64,000 bases of DNA from Limimaricola sp. G21655-S1 (GCF_027213785.1 NZ_JAPWGO010000004.1:124001-188000); one strand, 5' to 3'. Positions 54,305-63,919 are shown, numbered from the stretch's first letter. Notes: generated by a model not told the origin, from the sequence alone. Made by a program: numbers and translations.

Positions 54305-54471
54305 CGCCGGGCGCGGCGGGCGAGGGGCTGCGCAAGGCGGTCGAAGCCCAGTGCGCCGAAGACCACCCCGGCCCAGCCCCAGATCGCCGCGACGGTCAGC
54401 AGCCCCATGAAGAGCAGCACGCCGAGGGTGGCGAGAAACGCGTTGGTGAAGTCCGGGGCGGGCTGGCGCAT
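54301..54471 (-). CDS. 56-residue single-helix or hairpin membrane protein
   Basis: A short gene encoding MRQPAPDFTNAFLATLGVLL..., with a hydrophobic core of about 30 residues (FLATLGVLLFMGLLTVAAIW and GWAGVVFGALGF) and a basic tail (RLAQPLARRARR). AAGGAGGT, a perfect Shine-Dalgarno sequence, lies five bases before the ATG, which strongly supports translation. It follows the HisC-type gene by 25 bp on the same strand. Function unknown. Confidence 0.75.
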   Translation of the reverse strand: MRQPAPDFTNAFLATLGVLLFMGLLTVAAIWGWAGVVFGALGFDRLAQPLARRARR

Positions 54472-54496
54472 GGCGACCTCCTTGGCCCCTCGCGAG

Positions 54497-55609
54497 CTAG
54501 GGCGCGATGCGGGCCTCTTCCAGCGCCTGTGGTAAAGCTTTCGCGAAGGCGTCCAGATCGGCCTCGCGCCCGGCGGTCACCCTGATGCAGCGGTTCAGCG
54601 GCGGAACGCCCGGCATCCGGACGAAGACACCTCGCGCCGCCAGCCCCTCCATGACCCGGCGCGCGAAGGCGCCATCGCCGCCGCAATCCACGGCGACGAA
54701 GTTGGTGGCCGAGGGCAGTGGCATAAGGCCGTTGTCATGCGCGATCGCCGCGATGCGGGCGCGCGCCGCCGCCACTTCCCTCAGCACGTGGTCGAGATGG
54801 TCGCGAGCCGAGAGCGCCGCCAGCGCTCCCTCCTGCGAGATCCGGCTCAGGCCGAAATGATTGCGCACACGGTCGAAGGCCGCGATCAGCGGCGCCGGGC
54901 CGATCGCGTAGCCGACGCGCGCGCCCGCGAGCCCATGCGCCTTGGAAAAGGTGCGAAAGCGGATCACGCGGTCGTCGGCGGGATCGACCTCGGGTCGCTC
55001 CGCCTCGGGCGCGAACTCGACATAGGCCTCGTCCAGCACCAGCAACGCATCGGCGGGCAGCGCCTCGATCATCTCGCGGATCGTCGCGGCGTCGTGCAGC
55101 CCCCCCATCGGATTGTCGGGATTGGCGATGTAGACGAGCTTGGCTCCGGTCCAGCCGGCGCGCTCCACCAAACCCTTGGTATCGACGCGGTCGCCGTCAT
55201 AGGGCACCTGTTCGATCCGTCCGCCGAAACCGGTGACGTGGAAATCGAATGTCGGGTAACCGCCTTCCGAGGTGACGACCCAGTCGCCGGGCCCGACGGT
55301 GAGCCGCACCAGAAGGCCCAGCAGCCCGTCGATGCCTTCTCCGACCCGGATATGCGCCGGGTCCACCCCGTGATGCGCGGCGATGGCCTGGCGCAGCTGA
55401 TGCGCCTCCGGATCGCCATACATCCAGACATCCTCGGCGGCCTTTCGCATGGCCGCGATCGCGGCGGGTGCGGGGCCGAAGACGTTTTCGTTCGCGCCCA
55501 GCCGGGCGGCGAAGGGGCGGCCCATGCGCCGCTCCTGCGTTTCCGGGCCCACGAAGGGCACGGTATCGGGGAGCGAGGCGGCGAGCGGGGTAAGGCGCGG
55601 ATCGATCAT
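54497..55609 (-). CDS. hisC: HisC-type PLP-dependent aminotransferase
   Basis: A 370-residue class I/II aminotransferase. NENVFGPAPAAIAAM and GDPEAHQLRQAIA are the HisC-type N-terminal blocks, ANPDNPMGG is the substrate/PLP loop, LDEAYVEFA the PLP Asp region, and the PLP lysine is in RTFSKAHGLAGARVGYAIG. It probably converts histidinol phosphate to imidazole acetol phosphate (or acts on aromatic amino acids); the absence of other his genes leaves this open. The ATG at 55609 has no strong ribosome site, but it precedes the conserved part. Confidence 0.85.
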   Translation of the reverse strand: MIDPRLTPLAASLPDTVPFVGPETQERRMGRPFAARLGANENVFGPAPAAIAAMRKAAEDVWMYGDPEAHQLRQAIAAHHGVDPAHIRVGEGIDGLLGLLVRLTVGPGDWVVTSEGGYPTFDFHVTGFGGRIEQVPYDGDRVDTKGLVERAGWTGAKLVYIANPDNPMGGLHDAATIREMIEALPADALLVLDEAYVEFAPEAERPEVDPADDRVIRFRTFSKAHGLAGARVGYAIGPAPLIAAFDRVRNHFGLSRISQEGALAALSARDHLDHVLREVAAARARIAAIAHDNGLMPLPSATNFVAVDCGGDGAFARRVMEGLAARGVFVRMPGVPPLNRCIRVTAGREADLDAFAKALPQALEEARIAP

Positions 55610-55720
55610 GCGCCAGAGGATGCCGCGCCCCCGACGCCGCCACAAGCAGCAAACGCTTGCACGATGCACGTGCGTCACCTAGCGTGCGGTAACAACCTGT
55701 AGGTGATAGTGGTTCAAGTG

Positions 55721-55876
55721 ATGCGTGATATTTTAAGGACGCTCATATCGGCTTTTGCAGCCAGCGAAGGCGAAGAGCGGACCGGTTTCGAGTTTGTATG
55801 GGTGATTCTGTTGCTGTCGGGCGGCGGCATCGTCCTGACGCTGGCCGTCCGGCTGTTGTTCATCGAAACCATCTGA
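55721..55876 (+). CDS. Possible 51-residue single-pass membrane protein
   Basis: An ORF encoding MRDILRTLISAFAASEGEERT followed by one transmembrane segment (EFVWVILLLSGGGIVLTLAVRLLF). The composition is A+T-richer than its neighbours and the topology is plausible, but the AGGTGA upstream is badly spaced. GTG codons at 55718 or 55709 are alternative starts. Treat as tentative. Confidence 0.4.
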   Translation: MRDILRTLISAFAASEGEERTGFEFVWVILLLSGGGIVLTLAVRLLFIETI

Positions 55877-55928
55877 CCACGCGGCGCGCTCGCGCTGCGG
55901 GAGAGCATGACGACGTCGTCCCGAGCCA

Positions 55929-55959
55929 AGGGGGCGGCATCAACCGATTCCCGCCCCCT
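55929..55959. terminator. Hairpin at the 3' end of valS
   Basis: Arms AGGGGGCGG and CCGCCCCCT pair perfectly over 9 bp around a 13-base loop, 26 bp from the valS stop. No U-run on either strand. The rest of 55877-55984 holds nothing I can support. Confidence 0.4.
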
Positions 55960-55984
55960 GTGATTGTCTGCGGCTTGTCCTGTC

Positions 55985-58900
55985 TCAGGCGATCTCGGCC
56001 AGCCGGTCGAGCGCGGCGGCGAGTTGCGCGGCCTCGGCTTCGCGAGCCGCGAGGTTCTGCTGGGTCTCCTCGACCACTTCCTCGGGCGCGCTCTGGGCGA
56101 ATTTGGGATTGTTCAGTCGCCCCTTCAGCCCGCCGATCTCCTTGGCCAGCTTGCCCATCACCTTTTCCAGCCGCGCTTTTTCAGCACCCACGTCGATGAT
56201 GTCGGCCAGCGGCAGTGCCAGCGTCGCGCCGGGCAGGGGCACGGTGATCGCCCCCTTGGGCGCGGCCTCGGCCTCGACCAGCGAATCGATCCGCGCCAGC
56301 CGCGACACCATCGCGGCGTTGCGGTCCCAAGCGGTGCGCACGGCATCCTCGGCCCCGACCAGCACCACCGGCACCTGAAGACCCGCGGGCACGTTCATCT
56401 GCGCCCGCGCCGAGCGCACGCCCTCGACCATCGCGATGGCGAGCGACATTTCGGCCTCGGCCTCGGGGTCGGCCAGCTCGGCTGCGGTGTATTCCGGCCA
56501 TTCGGCATGGACCAGCATCGTGTCGCGCTGCGCGGTGTTGCCCCACAGCTCCTCGGTGATGAAGGGCATGATCGGGTGCAGCAGGATCATGCATTGGTCG
56601 AGCACCCAGGCCATGACCGCCTGCGTCTCGGCCCTGGCCGCATCGTCGTCGCCCTGCAGCAGCGGCTTGGAGAACTCGACATACCAGTCGCAGACCTTGC
56701 CCCAGACGAAGGCATAGAGCCCGTTCGCGGCATCGTTGAAACGGTAGGCGCTGAGCGCCGCGTCGGTCTCCTCGCGGATCTTCGCGGTCTCGGCGACGAT
56801 CCAGCGGTTGACGGTCGCGTTCGCCTTGGGCGGCACCGCGGGGGCGGCGTGGCGCTCGGGCGCCAGCGCGCCGTTCATCTCCGCAAATCGGCAGGCGTTC
56901 CACAGCTTGGTGGTGAAGTTGCGATAGCCCTGGATGCGTTGCGTCGAGAGCTTCAGGTCGCGCCCCATCGCCGCCATCGCGGTGAGGGTGAAGCGCACCG
57001 CGTCCGCGCCGAACTCATCAATCAGGTCGAGCGGGTCGAGCACGTTGCCCAAGGACTTCGACATCTTCTTGCCCTTCTCGTCGCGGACGAGGGCATGGAC
57101 ATAGACGGTGTCGAACGGTTTCTGCCCGACCACGGCGTATTGCATCATCATCATCCGGGCGACCCAGAAGAAGATGATGTCGAAGCCGGTCACCAGCGTG
57201 TTGGTCGGGAAGTACTTCTCCAACTCCGGCGTCTCTTCGGGCCAGCCCAGCGTGCCGATTGGCCAGAGGCCCGAGGAGAACCACGTGTCGAGCACGTCGG
57301 GGTCGCGGTAGATCGCGACGCGGCCCTCGGGGGACTGCATCGGTTCGGCCATCATGAAGGCGTGCGCCTCCTCCTTGGTGGCGAACTCCACCACCTCGCG
57401 GCCGTACTTCGCGCGCGCAAGATTCGCGGCCTCTTCGAAGGTCGGGGCGCAGAAGGTCGCGGGCAGCTCGGAGTCGACCTTCGGCATGTCCGGGTCGCCT
57501 TCGAGGCAGTCACCGACGCTGTCGGGCCCGTACCAGACCGGGATCTGGTGGCCCCACCAGAGCTGGCGCGAGATGCACCAGGGCTCGATGTTCTCCAGCC
57601 AGTGGAAATAGACCTTGGCATCGCGGTCGGGCAGGATCTTCGTCTCGCCCGACCGCACCGCGTCGAGCGCCGGGCCGACGATCTTGGAGGTGTCGACGAA
57701 CCACTGGTCGGTGAGCATCGGCTCGATCACCACCTTCGAGCGGTCGCCGAAGGGCTGCATGATCGGCTTGTGCTCGACCAGCGGCACCAGCCGGGTCTCG
57801 GGCGGGGTGCCGCCTTCCTCGGCGGCCTCGCGCTTGGCGGCCTTGGGCCCGAGGCGGGGGTCCCATTCGGGCACCATCACGGCGAGCCCCTGCGCGGTGA
57901 TGTCGGCGATCACCCGCTCGCGCGCCTCGAAGCGGTCGAGGCCGCGATACTCGTCCGGCACGAGGTTGAGCGCGTCGGCCTCCATGATTGAGATCTCAGC
58001 GCCGCGCGCGACCTCCTGCGCCCGGGCGGCGGCCTCGGCATATGGGACGCCGTCGGCGCGCATCGCGCCCTTGGTGTCCATCAGCCGGTACATCGGGATG
58101 CCGCCGCGCTTGGCGACCTCGTAGTCGTTGAAGTCGTGCGCCCCTGTAATTTTCACCGCGCCCGAGCCGAAATCCATCTCGGGGTATTCATCGGTAATGA
58201 TCGGGATCAGGCGACGATGCTCCTTGGGCCCGACCGGGATCTCGCAGAGCTTGCCGACGATGGGAGCGTAGCGCTCGTCATCGGGGTGCACGGCCACCGC
58301 ACCGTCGCCCAGCATCGTCTCAGGCCGGGTCGTGGCGATGGAGATATAGTCGCGCTCCTCCTCGAAGACGACATTGCCGTCCTCGTCGCGCTCGACATAG
58401 GTGTAGGTCTCGCCGCCGGCCAGCGGGTACTTGAAGTGCCACATATTGCCGGGCTGCTCGATGTTCTCGACCTCGAGATCCGAGATCGCGGTCTCGAAAT
58501 GCGGGTCCCAGTTCACCAGCCGCTTGCCGCGGTAGATCAGGCCCTTCTCGTACATGTCGACGAAGACCTTGATCACCGCGTCGTGGAAGTTGCCCTGCTC
58601 GCCCTCGGGCGCGCCCGGCGCGCCGGACATGGTGAAGGCATTGCGCTCCCAGTCGCAGGACGCGCCGAGACGCTTGAGCTGATCGATGATGGTGCCGCCC
58701 GACTGCGCCTTCCACTCCCAGACCTTTTCGAGGAACTTCTCGCGGCCCATTTCGCGGCGGCTCTCATTGCCGGCCTTGGCCATCTCGCGCTCCACGACCA
58801 TCTGCGTGGCGATGCCCGCGTGGTCCTGACCGGGTTGCCACAGCGTGTCGAAGCCGCGCATCCGGTGCCAGCGCGCGAGGATATCCTGCAGCGTGTTGTT

Positions 58901-59071
58901 GAACGCATGACCCATGTGCAGCGAGCCGGTGACGTTGGGCGGCGGGATCATCATCGAGAAGGTCTCGGAGCGGCGCGCGCCGGCCCCGGCGCGGAACGCG
59001 CCCGCCTGTTCCCATGCCGCGTAGAGCCGGGCCTCGGCCTCGGCCGCGTCGAACGTCTTTTCCATCGCCAT
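55985..59071 (-). CDS. valS: Valyl-tRNA synthetase
   Basis: A 1028-residue class I synthetase. The HIGH-type motif is [12 protein letters not shown] (near 40), the KMSKS motif is KMSKSLGNV (near 680), the editing (CP1) domain lies between them ([20 protein letters not shown]), and the C-terminal Leu/Glu/Lys-rich coiled coil ([21 protein letters not shown]) binds tRNA. The ATG at 59071 has GGAG upstream. It attaches valine to tRNA(Val) and removes Thr. Confidence 0.96.
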   Translation of the reverse strand: MAMEKTFDAAEAEARLYAAWEQAGAFRAGAGARRSETFSMMIPPPNVTGSLHMGHAFNNTLQDILARWHRMRGFDTLWQPGQDHAGIATQMVVEREMAKAGNESRREMGREKFLEKVWEWKAQSGGTIIDQLKRLGASCDWERNAFTMSGAPGAPEGEQGNFHDAVIKVFVDMYEKGLIYRGKRLVNWDPHFETAISDLEVENIEQPGNMWHFKYPLAGGETYTYVERDEDGNVVFEEERDYISIATTRPETMLGDGAVAVHPDDERYAPIVGKLCEIPVGPKEHRRLIPIITDEYPEMDFGSGAVKITGAHDFNDYEVAKRGGIPMYRLMDTKGAMRADGVPYAEAAARAQEVARGAEISIMEADALNLVPDEYRGLDRFEARERVIADITAQGLAVMVPEWDPRLGPKAAKREAAEEGGTPPETRLVPLVEHKPIMQPFGDRSKVVIEPMLTDQWFVDTSKIVGPALDAVRSGETKILPDRDAKVYFHWLENIEPWCISRQLWWGHQIPVWYGPDSVGDCLEGDPDMPKVDSELPATFCAPTFEEAANLARAKYGREVVEFATKEEAHAFMMAEPMQSPEGRVAIYRDPDVLDTWFSSGLWPIGTLGWPEETPELEKYFPTNTLVTGFDIIFFWVARMMMMQYAVVGQKPFDTVYVHALVRDEKGKKMSKSLGNVLDPLDLIDEFGADAVRFTLTAMAAMGRDLKLSTQRIQGYRNFTTKLWNACRFAEMNGALAPERHAAPAVPPKANATVNRWIVAETAKIREETDAALSAYRFNDAANGLYAFVWGKVCDWYVEFSKPLLQGDDDAARAETQAVMAWVLDQCMILLHPIMPFITEELWGNTAQRDTMLVHAEWPEYTAAELADPEAEAEMSLAIAMVEGVRSARAQMNVPAGLQVPVVLVGAEDAVRTAWDRNAAMVSRLARIDSLVEAEAAPKGAITVPLPGATLALPLADIIDVGAEKARLEKVMGKLAKEIGGLKGRLNNPKFAQSAPEEVVEETQQNLAAREAEAAQLAAALDRLAEIA

Positions 59072-59134
59072 GTCCCGGGCTCCTCGTGCAGATCGGCCTT
59101 GTCTCTAGCGCGGCGGGCGGGGGAGGAAAAGGGA

Positions 59135-59569
59135 TCAGCCCCGGTCGATCCGCGTGGACAGGTGAATGAGCGCCTCGGTCGCCTTGACGCCATCGAGCGC
59201 GCCGATCCGGTCGAGCGCCGCGTCGAGCGCCTCGGTGGTCTGCGCTCGCAACCGGCAGGCGAGATCGAAGCGGCCCGAGGTGGTATGGACGGTCTCGACC
59301 TCGGCGATCCGCTTGAGCCCGGCCAGCACGGCGGCCTGCCGCGCGGGGGTCATCTGCACCAGCACCGTGGCGCAGATGCCGCCGCGCGCCCGATCGGCCA
59401 GCCGAACCGTATAGCCCGCGATCACGCCCGCGCGCTCCAGCCGGTCGAGCCGCGCCTGCACCGTGGAGCGAGCGAGCCCCAGCCGCTGCGCCAGATGCGC
59501 CACGGGGGCGCGGGCATTCTCGGTCAGAAGCGCGATGAGGCGGGCATCGGTCGGATCGGGTTCGGTCAT
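59135..59569 (-). CDS. Lrp/AsnC-family regulator
   Basis: A 144-residue regulator with an N-terminal HTH (DARLIALLTENARAPVAHLAQRLGLARSTVQARLDRLERAGVI) and a C-terminal RAM effector domain (about 65-140). It is divergent from an ornithine-decarboxylase-type gene across 106 bp containing a spaced inverted repeat, which points to local control of that gene by an amino acid. The start is set by the conserved N-terminus. Confidence 0.9.
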   Translation of the reverse strand: MTEPDPTDARLIALLTENARAPVAHLAQRLGLARSTVQARLDRLERAGVIAGYTVRLADRARGGICATVLVQMTPARQAAVLAGLKRIAEVETVHTTSGRFDLACRLRAQTTEALDAALDRIGALDGVKATEALIHLSTRIDRG

Positions 59570-59586
59570 ATCGCCGATCCTGCCGA

Positions 59587-59614
59587 CGATATGGCGGCAG
59601 GTCGAGACATATCG
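59587..59614. promoter_or_regulatory. Inverted repeat between the Lrp and decarboxylase genes
   Basis: CGATATG (59587-59593) and CATATCG (59608-59614) are perfect inverted repeats 14 bp apart, so their centres are two helical turns apart. This suits an Lrp-family multimer. It is a candidate operator for both divergent genes. Confidence 0.4.
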
Positions 59615-59675
59615 CACGGAGTGCCGCTTCGTTCCGGCGGTCACGCGGCGCAGCATGGGGGCAAGGAGGACCCAT

Positions 59676-60851
59676 ATGCTGCAAAGCCCCGTTGCCATTC
59701 CACTTCCCACCACGCCGCCTCGTGCCGAGACGCCGCGTGACTGGCTGCGTCGCCATGGCGGCGATACGCCGGTGTTGCTCAGCTGCCCCGAAGCCCTCGC
59801 CGCCCGTCACGCCAGCTTCCGGCGCGGCTTTCCGGGCGAGGTGACCTATGCCGTAAAAGCCAATCCCGACGCGGCGGTGATCGCGCAGCTGGTGGCGGAG
59901 GGGATGCGCGCTTTCGACGTCGCCTCGCCCGCCGAGATGGCTCTGGTGCGCGGGCTCTGCCCCGAGGCTGTGCTGCATTACCACAACCCGGTGCGCTCGC
60001 GCGCCGAGATCAGGGCCGGGATCGCCGCGGGGGTAGCGTCCTGGTCGGTCGACGACATGGCCGAGTTCGACAAGCTCATCGCCGAAGGGATCGGGCGCGA
60101 GGCCGAGATTGCGGTGCGGCTGAAGCTGCCGGTGGCAGGCGCGGCCTATGATTTCGGTGCCAAGTTCGGCGCCGTGCCGGAACTGGCGCTGGCGCTGCTG
60201 CAGCGCGTGGCAGAGGCGGGTTTCCGGGTCTCGATGACCTTTCATGTCGGCACCCAATGCGCCGATCCGACGGCCTGGACCACCTATATCGGCGCCTGCG
60301 CGGATCTGGCCCGGGCGGCAGGGGTGCGGCTGGCGCGGCTCAATGTCGGCGGTGGCTTCGCCTCGGGTCGCGACGGCATCGCCCCCGATCACGAACCGGT
60401 ATTCGCGGCGATCTCACGGGGTGTCGCTGCATTCGAGGACGCGCCCGCGCTGGTCTGCGAACCGGGCCGGGGCCTCGTGGCGGATTCCATGGCCTACGCG
60501 GTGCCGGTCAAGGCGCGGCGCGGCACCGCGCTCTATCTCGGTGACGGCATCTATGGCGGGCTGTCCGAATGCCCCTCGATCGGCGTGCCCAGCGTCGATC
60601 TGGTCCCGCATGACGGTCGCCCCCTCGGCACAGACCAGCCCTTCGTCCTGTTCGGCCCGACCTGTGACAGCCTCGACCGGCTGCCCGGCGAAACCCGCCT
60701 GCCGGGCTGCGCGGCCGAGGGCGACTGGCTGCTGTTCTGCTCGGCGGGGGCCTATCTGGTCGGGGTAACGACCTGTTTCAACGGATATGGAACATATGAT
60801 CGGGCAGAGGTCGCGCGCCTCTGGACAGAGCGGTCTCGTCCCTTAGGGTAA
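59676..60851 (+). CDS. Type III PLP decarboxylase (ornithine/lysine decarboxylase-like)
   Basis: A 391-residue alanine-racemase-fold decarboxylase. The PLP lysine is in TYAVKANPDAAVI, the HVGTQ motif in MTFHVGTQCADP, the Gly-rich phosphate loop in NVGGGFASG, CEPGRGLVADS holds the PLP Glu/Gly region, and FGPTCDSLDRL provides the catalytic Cys of the second subunit. Ornithine to putrescine is the most likely reaction; lysine or carboxy-amines are possible. AAGGAGG lies six bases before ATG 59676. It is divergent from its probable Lrp regulator. Confidence 0.88.
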   Translation: MLQSPVAIPLPTTPPRAETPRDWLRRHGGDTPVLLSCPEALAARHASFRRGFPGEVTYAVKANPDAAVIAQLVAEGMRAFDVASPAEMALVRGLCPEAVLHYHNPVRSRAEIRAGIAAGVASWSVDDMAEFDKLIAEGIGREAEIAVRLKLPVAGAAYDFGAKFGAVPELALALLQRVAEAGFRVSMTFHVGTQCADPTAWTTYIGACADLARAAGVRLARLNVGGGFASGRDGIAPDHEPVFAAISRGVAAFEDAPALVCEPGRGLVADSMAYAVPVKARRGTALYLGDGIYGGLSECPSIGVPSVDLVPHDGRPLGTDQPFVLFGPTCDSLDRLPGETRLPGCAAEGDWLLFCSAGAYLVGVTTCFNGYGTYDRAEVARLWTERSRPLG

Positions 60852-60917
60852 AGGTTAACGGCGGAAGGGAAATCATGCGGGCGACGAGCAGGTCAGTGGC
60901 GCAGAGACGAGGCCCCG

Positions 60918-62015
60918 ATGGGCGTCCGTGACTGGCTGCTCGGGCTGATCGGACGCCGGCCGCGGCAGGCCGAGGGTCAGCCCCGCGCCCGTGGCGCCGC
61001 CACCCATGTGATCATCCTCGACGGCACCATGTCGACGCTCCGCCGTGGCTTCGAAACCAATGCCGGTCTGACCTACAAGCTGCTGCGCGAGAGCGGCCGC
61101 CACGCGAACCTGACGGTGCATTACGAGGCGGGCATCCAGTGGCGCAGCTGGGCCGAGACGCTCGACGTGCTGATGGGACGTGGCATCAACCGGCTGATCC
61201 AGCGCGCCTATGGCGTGCTCGCCTCGCGGTTTCGTCCGGGCGACACGATCATTCTCGTGGGGTATTCGCGCGGCGCCTACGCGGTGCGGTCGCTGTCGGG
61301 AATGATCAGCCGGATCGGGCTGCTGCGCGCCGATGCCGCCACCGAGCGCAACGTCCGCGACGCCTATCGCCATTACCGTCATCGCGGCTCCGAGCCGAGC
61401 GAGGCGGCGCGCGCCTTCGCGCGGCTTCACTGCCACGACCGGGTGGAGATCGAGGCGGTAGCGGTCTGGGACACGGTGGCTTCGCTGGGCTTGCGCCTGC
61501 CGCTCCTGTGGCGCTGGTCCGAGCCCAACCACATGTTCCATGACCACCGGCTCGGCAGCCACGTGTTGCACGGGTTCCATGCGCTGGCGCTCGACGAGAC
61601 GCGCCGCGCCTACACGCCCGTGCTCTGGACTACGCCCGAGGGTTTTGGCGGCCATGTGGAACAGGTCTGGTTCAGGGGCACACATGGCGATATCGGCGGC
61701 CAGATCGGCGGCTCTCTGCAGCACCGGCCCTTGGCCAACATCCCGCTGGTCTGGATGCTGGAGCGGCTGGAGCAACGCGGCATGACCCTGCCCGAAGACT
61801 GGCGATCGCGGTTTCCCTGCGATCCGCAGGCACCCTCGGTCAGCACGTGGCGCGGCTGGAACAAGCTGTTCCTGTCGCGCCGGCGACGCATCGTCGGGCG
61901 CGACCCTTCCGAGCGCCTGCACGAGACGGTGGCGGGCGGGCACCCGGCGCGGATGCGCCTGCCCGCGCCGGGCGAGGATCTGCCCACGGTCGGTCATCTC
62001 GGCGCGGCGGAGTAG
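60918..62015 (+). CDS. DUF2235 alpha/beta-hydrolase-like protein
   Basis: A 365-residue protein of the DUF2235 family (related to Tle1-type phospholipase effectors). Visible are an N-terminal ILDGTMSTL block, the nucleophile motif GYSRGAYAVRSL, the VAVWDTVASLGL block and a C-terminal HLRHLPLAN-type segment (VWFRGTHGDIGGQIGG). There is no signal peptide and no type VI secretion genes nearby, so it is probably a housekeeping or orphan hydrolase rather than a secreted toxin. GAGG lies before the ATG. Confidence 0.87.
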   Translation: MGVRDWLLGLIGRRPRQAEGQPRARGAATHVIILDGTMSTLRRGFETNAGLTYKLLRESGRHANLTVHYEAGIQWRSWAETLDVLMGRGINRLIQRAYGVLASRFRPGDTIILVGYSRGAYAVRSLSGMISRIGLLRADAATERNVRDAYRHYRHRGSEPSEAARAFARLHCHDRVEIEAVAVWDTVASLGLRLPLLWRWSEPNHMFHDHRLGSHVLHGFHALALDETRRAYTPVLWTTPEGFGGHVEQVWFRGTHGDIGGQIGGSLQHRPLANIPLVWMLERLEQRGMTLPEDWRSRFPCDPQAPSVSTWRGWNKLFLSRRRRIVGRDPSERLHETVAGGHPARMRLPAPGEDLPTVGHLGAAE

Positions 62016-62022
62016 TTCGGCC

Positions 62023-62961
62023 TCAGCCGAAATGCCTTGCGATCCGATCGATCCGCGTGCCCCGCGTCTCGGCGTCCTCGATCAGGAGTTCGTGGCGGCC
62101 GCCCTCGATCATCTCCAGCGCGGCACCGGGCCAGCGCGCCATCCGCTGTCGGATGCGGGTCGAATCGACCACCCATTCCTCGGTGCCCAGAAGCGTCAGG
62201 CAGGGCAGGGCGGGCGAAGGCAGGCGCGACAGCGCCCAGGTCTCGCGCAGTGCTTCGTGCAGCCAGTGCAGCGACGGTGCGGCGAGGCCCAGTTCGGGAT
62301 GCAGGGCCACTTGTCGGCGTACCCAGTCGAAGCTCTCCTGATCGCGGGTCAGCATGTTGGCCTCGGCCGCCTCCGCCGCCTCTTCCAGCGTGGCCGAACG
62401 TCCCGGCGACGGAAGATGCGACAACCCGACGAGACGCGAAGCGCTGCTGAGTCCCCAGGCCGCGACGCGCAGGGTGGGGCGCATCAGCACGCCCCACATC
62501 GGTGCGGTAAAGCAGGCGCTGTCGAAGCCAACGCCCCGGATCAGTGCTCTGAGGCCGATGCAGCCCCCCATGGAATGGGCGAGCATGTGATAGGGGCGCG
62601 GCAGTCCGAGGGACTGGACATGCGTCAGGAAGGCGTCGAGATCGTCCTGATATTCGGAGAAGCGATCGACATGGCCGCGCATCGCGTCGTCATGGCCCCG
62701 GTGCGACAGCCCCTGACCGCGCCAGTCCAGCGTCGCGCAGCCATAGCCGAGTGCCACGAGATCGCTGGCGACACGTCCGTATTTCTCTGCGTATTCGGTG
62801 CGCCCGGTGAGGATCAGCACCGTGCCGCGCGGCGCGGCCGCGTCCCAATGCACGGCCCTGAGGCGCACGCCGTCCGCGGCGGCGATCCATTGCGCCGCCG
62901 CCGGGCCATCGGCCACCTCCGCGAAGAAGGGGGCGGCCGAGGGCTTCGTGCCGTCAGCCAA
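62023..62961 (-). CDS. Lysophospholipase-like alpha/beta hydrolase (PldB type)
   Basis: A 312-residue serine hydrolase. GTVLILTGRTEYAEKYGRVASDLVALGYGCATLDWRGQGLS is the PldB/monoglyceride-lipase N-terminal block, AHSMGGCIGLRAL is the nucleophile elbow, and the final His is in GGRHELLIED. It probably acts on lysophospholipids or monoacylglycerols. The frame begins with TTG at 62961, overlapping the SCP2 gene by 8 bp; a GTG 15 codons later is an alternative start. Confidence 0.87.
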   Translation of the reverse strand: MADGTKPSAAPFFAEVADGPAAAQWIAAADGVRLRAVHWDAAAPRGTVLILTGRTEYAEKYGRVASDLVALGYGCATLDWRGQGLSHRGHDDAMRGHVDRFSEYQDDLDAFLTHVQSLGLPRPYHMLAHSMGGCIGLRALIRGVGFDSACFTAPMWGVLMRPTLRVAAWGLSSASRLVGLSHLPSPGRSATLEEAAEAAEANMLTRDQESFDWVRRQVALHPELGLAAPSLHWLHEALRETWALSRLPSPALPCLTLLGTEEWVVDSTRIRQRMARWPGAALEMIEGGRHELLIEDAETRGTRIDRIARHFG

Positions 62962-63250
62962 GAACCGCCGCCAGCTTCATGGCAAGCCCCATGTCGCCAT
63001 CGACCGACAGCTTGCCCTGCATGAAGGCGGCAGTCGGATCGATATCGCCCTCGAGGATCGCCTGGAAGGTTTCGGCATCGGCGGTGAGCGTCACCTCGGC
63101 CGGCTCGTCGCCCGCGCGCGCGCCGCTCTCGTCGATCATGATCGCGCCCTCATCCGCGATCACGAACTTGGCCGGGCCGCCCTCGAGGCCTTGCCCGTCC
63201 ATCTTGGCGTTGAGCGCCGTCACCGCCTGGCTCACCAGTTCACTCATCAT
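62954..63250 (-). CDS. SCP2 sterol-carrier-domain protein
   Basis: A 98-residue stand-alone SCP2 domain: the motifs FVIADEGAIMIDESG, VTLTADAETFQAILEGDIDPTAAFMQGKLSVDGDMGLAMKLAAVL are diagnostic for the lipid-binding fold. It may carry acyl or sterol-like lipids. Its stop overlaps the start of the lysophospholipase-like gene by 8 bp, so a lipid-handling pair is plausible. AAGGA lies before the ATG at 63250. Confidence 0.92.
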   Translation of the reverse strand: MMSELVSQAVTALNAKMDGQGLEGGPAKFVIADEGAIMIDESGARAGDEPAEVTLTADAETFQAILEGDIDPTAAFMQGKLSVDGDMGLAMKLAAVLG

Positions 63251-63350
63251 GTCGTCCTTCGGGTTCGCGGAAGCCGGGATGGCCGCCGATCTGGTCCTTG
63301 TGATGGGGTGCCTCTGGTCTCGGTCCGGGCGGGCCCCTACACTAGGGACT

Positions 63351-63914
63351 ATGGGTGCAAGCATTCTTCCCTTCAAACCTGTCCTTGCGGCATTGGCGAT
63401 CAGCGTTGCGGCTGTGCTTCCCGTGCAGGCGCAGGAGGCCGATCGCGTCGCGCGGCTGTTCGAGGACTTGCGGAGCGCCGACCCGGAGCAAACCTCCGAG
63501 ATCGCGTCCGGGATCCGCGAGGCATGGTCGCGCAGCGGCTCGGCCACGGTCGACCTGCTGCTGGAGCGTGGGCGCGAGGCCCTGGGCAACGGCGATGGCC
63601 GGGCCGCGATCGAGCATCTGACCGCGGTGATCGACCACGCCCCCGATTTCGCCGAAGCCTATGCGCTCCGGGCCAACGCCTATTACCTCGCCGGCCTGAC
63701 CGGCCCCGCCATCGAGGACCTGCGCGCGACGCTGGCGCTCGAGCCGCGGCATTTCGGCGCGCTGCAGGGCTTTGCCGTGCTGCTCGAGGAGATGGGCCGC
63801 CCCGAGGATGCGCGCGAGATATGGGACCGGGTGCTGGCCTTGATGCCGCATGACCCCCAGGCCAACGAGACCGCGCAGCGCCTCGACATCATGCTTGGCG
63901 GCCGCACGCTCTGA
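63351..63914 (+). CDS. Secreted TPR-repeat protein
   Basis: A 187-residue protein with signal peptide (MGASILPFKPVLAALAISVAAVLPVQA) and about three TPR motifs (ATVDLLLERGREALGNGDGRAAIEHLTAVIDHAP, FAEAYALRANAYYLAGLTGPAIEDLRATLALEP and the next). Likely periplasmic and involved in protein contacts; function unknown. It lies 40 bp before the SUV3-like helicase gene on the same strand. The ATG at 63351 was chosen because the signal peptide starts there. Confidence 0.86.
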   Translation: MGASILPFKPVLAALAISVAAVLPVQAQEADRVARLFEDLRSADPEQTSEIASGIREAWSRSGSATVDLLLERGREALGNGDGRAAIEHLTAVIDHAPDFAEAYALRANAYYLAGLTGPAIEDLRATLALEPRHFGALQGFAVLLEEMGRPEDAREIWDRVLALMPHDPQANETAQRLDIMLGGRTL

Positions 63915-63919
63915 TCTTT

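Noticed and set aside
55964-57991. Plus-strand 675-codon frame opposite valS
   Set aside because: Antisense shadow of valS with the usual repetitive His/Arg/Gly product.
60918-62015. DUF2235 protein as a type VI secretion lipase effector
   Set aside because: No VgrG, PAAR, immunity or other secretion genes nearby; the family also has non-secreted members.
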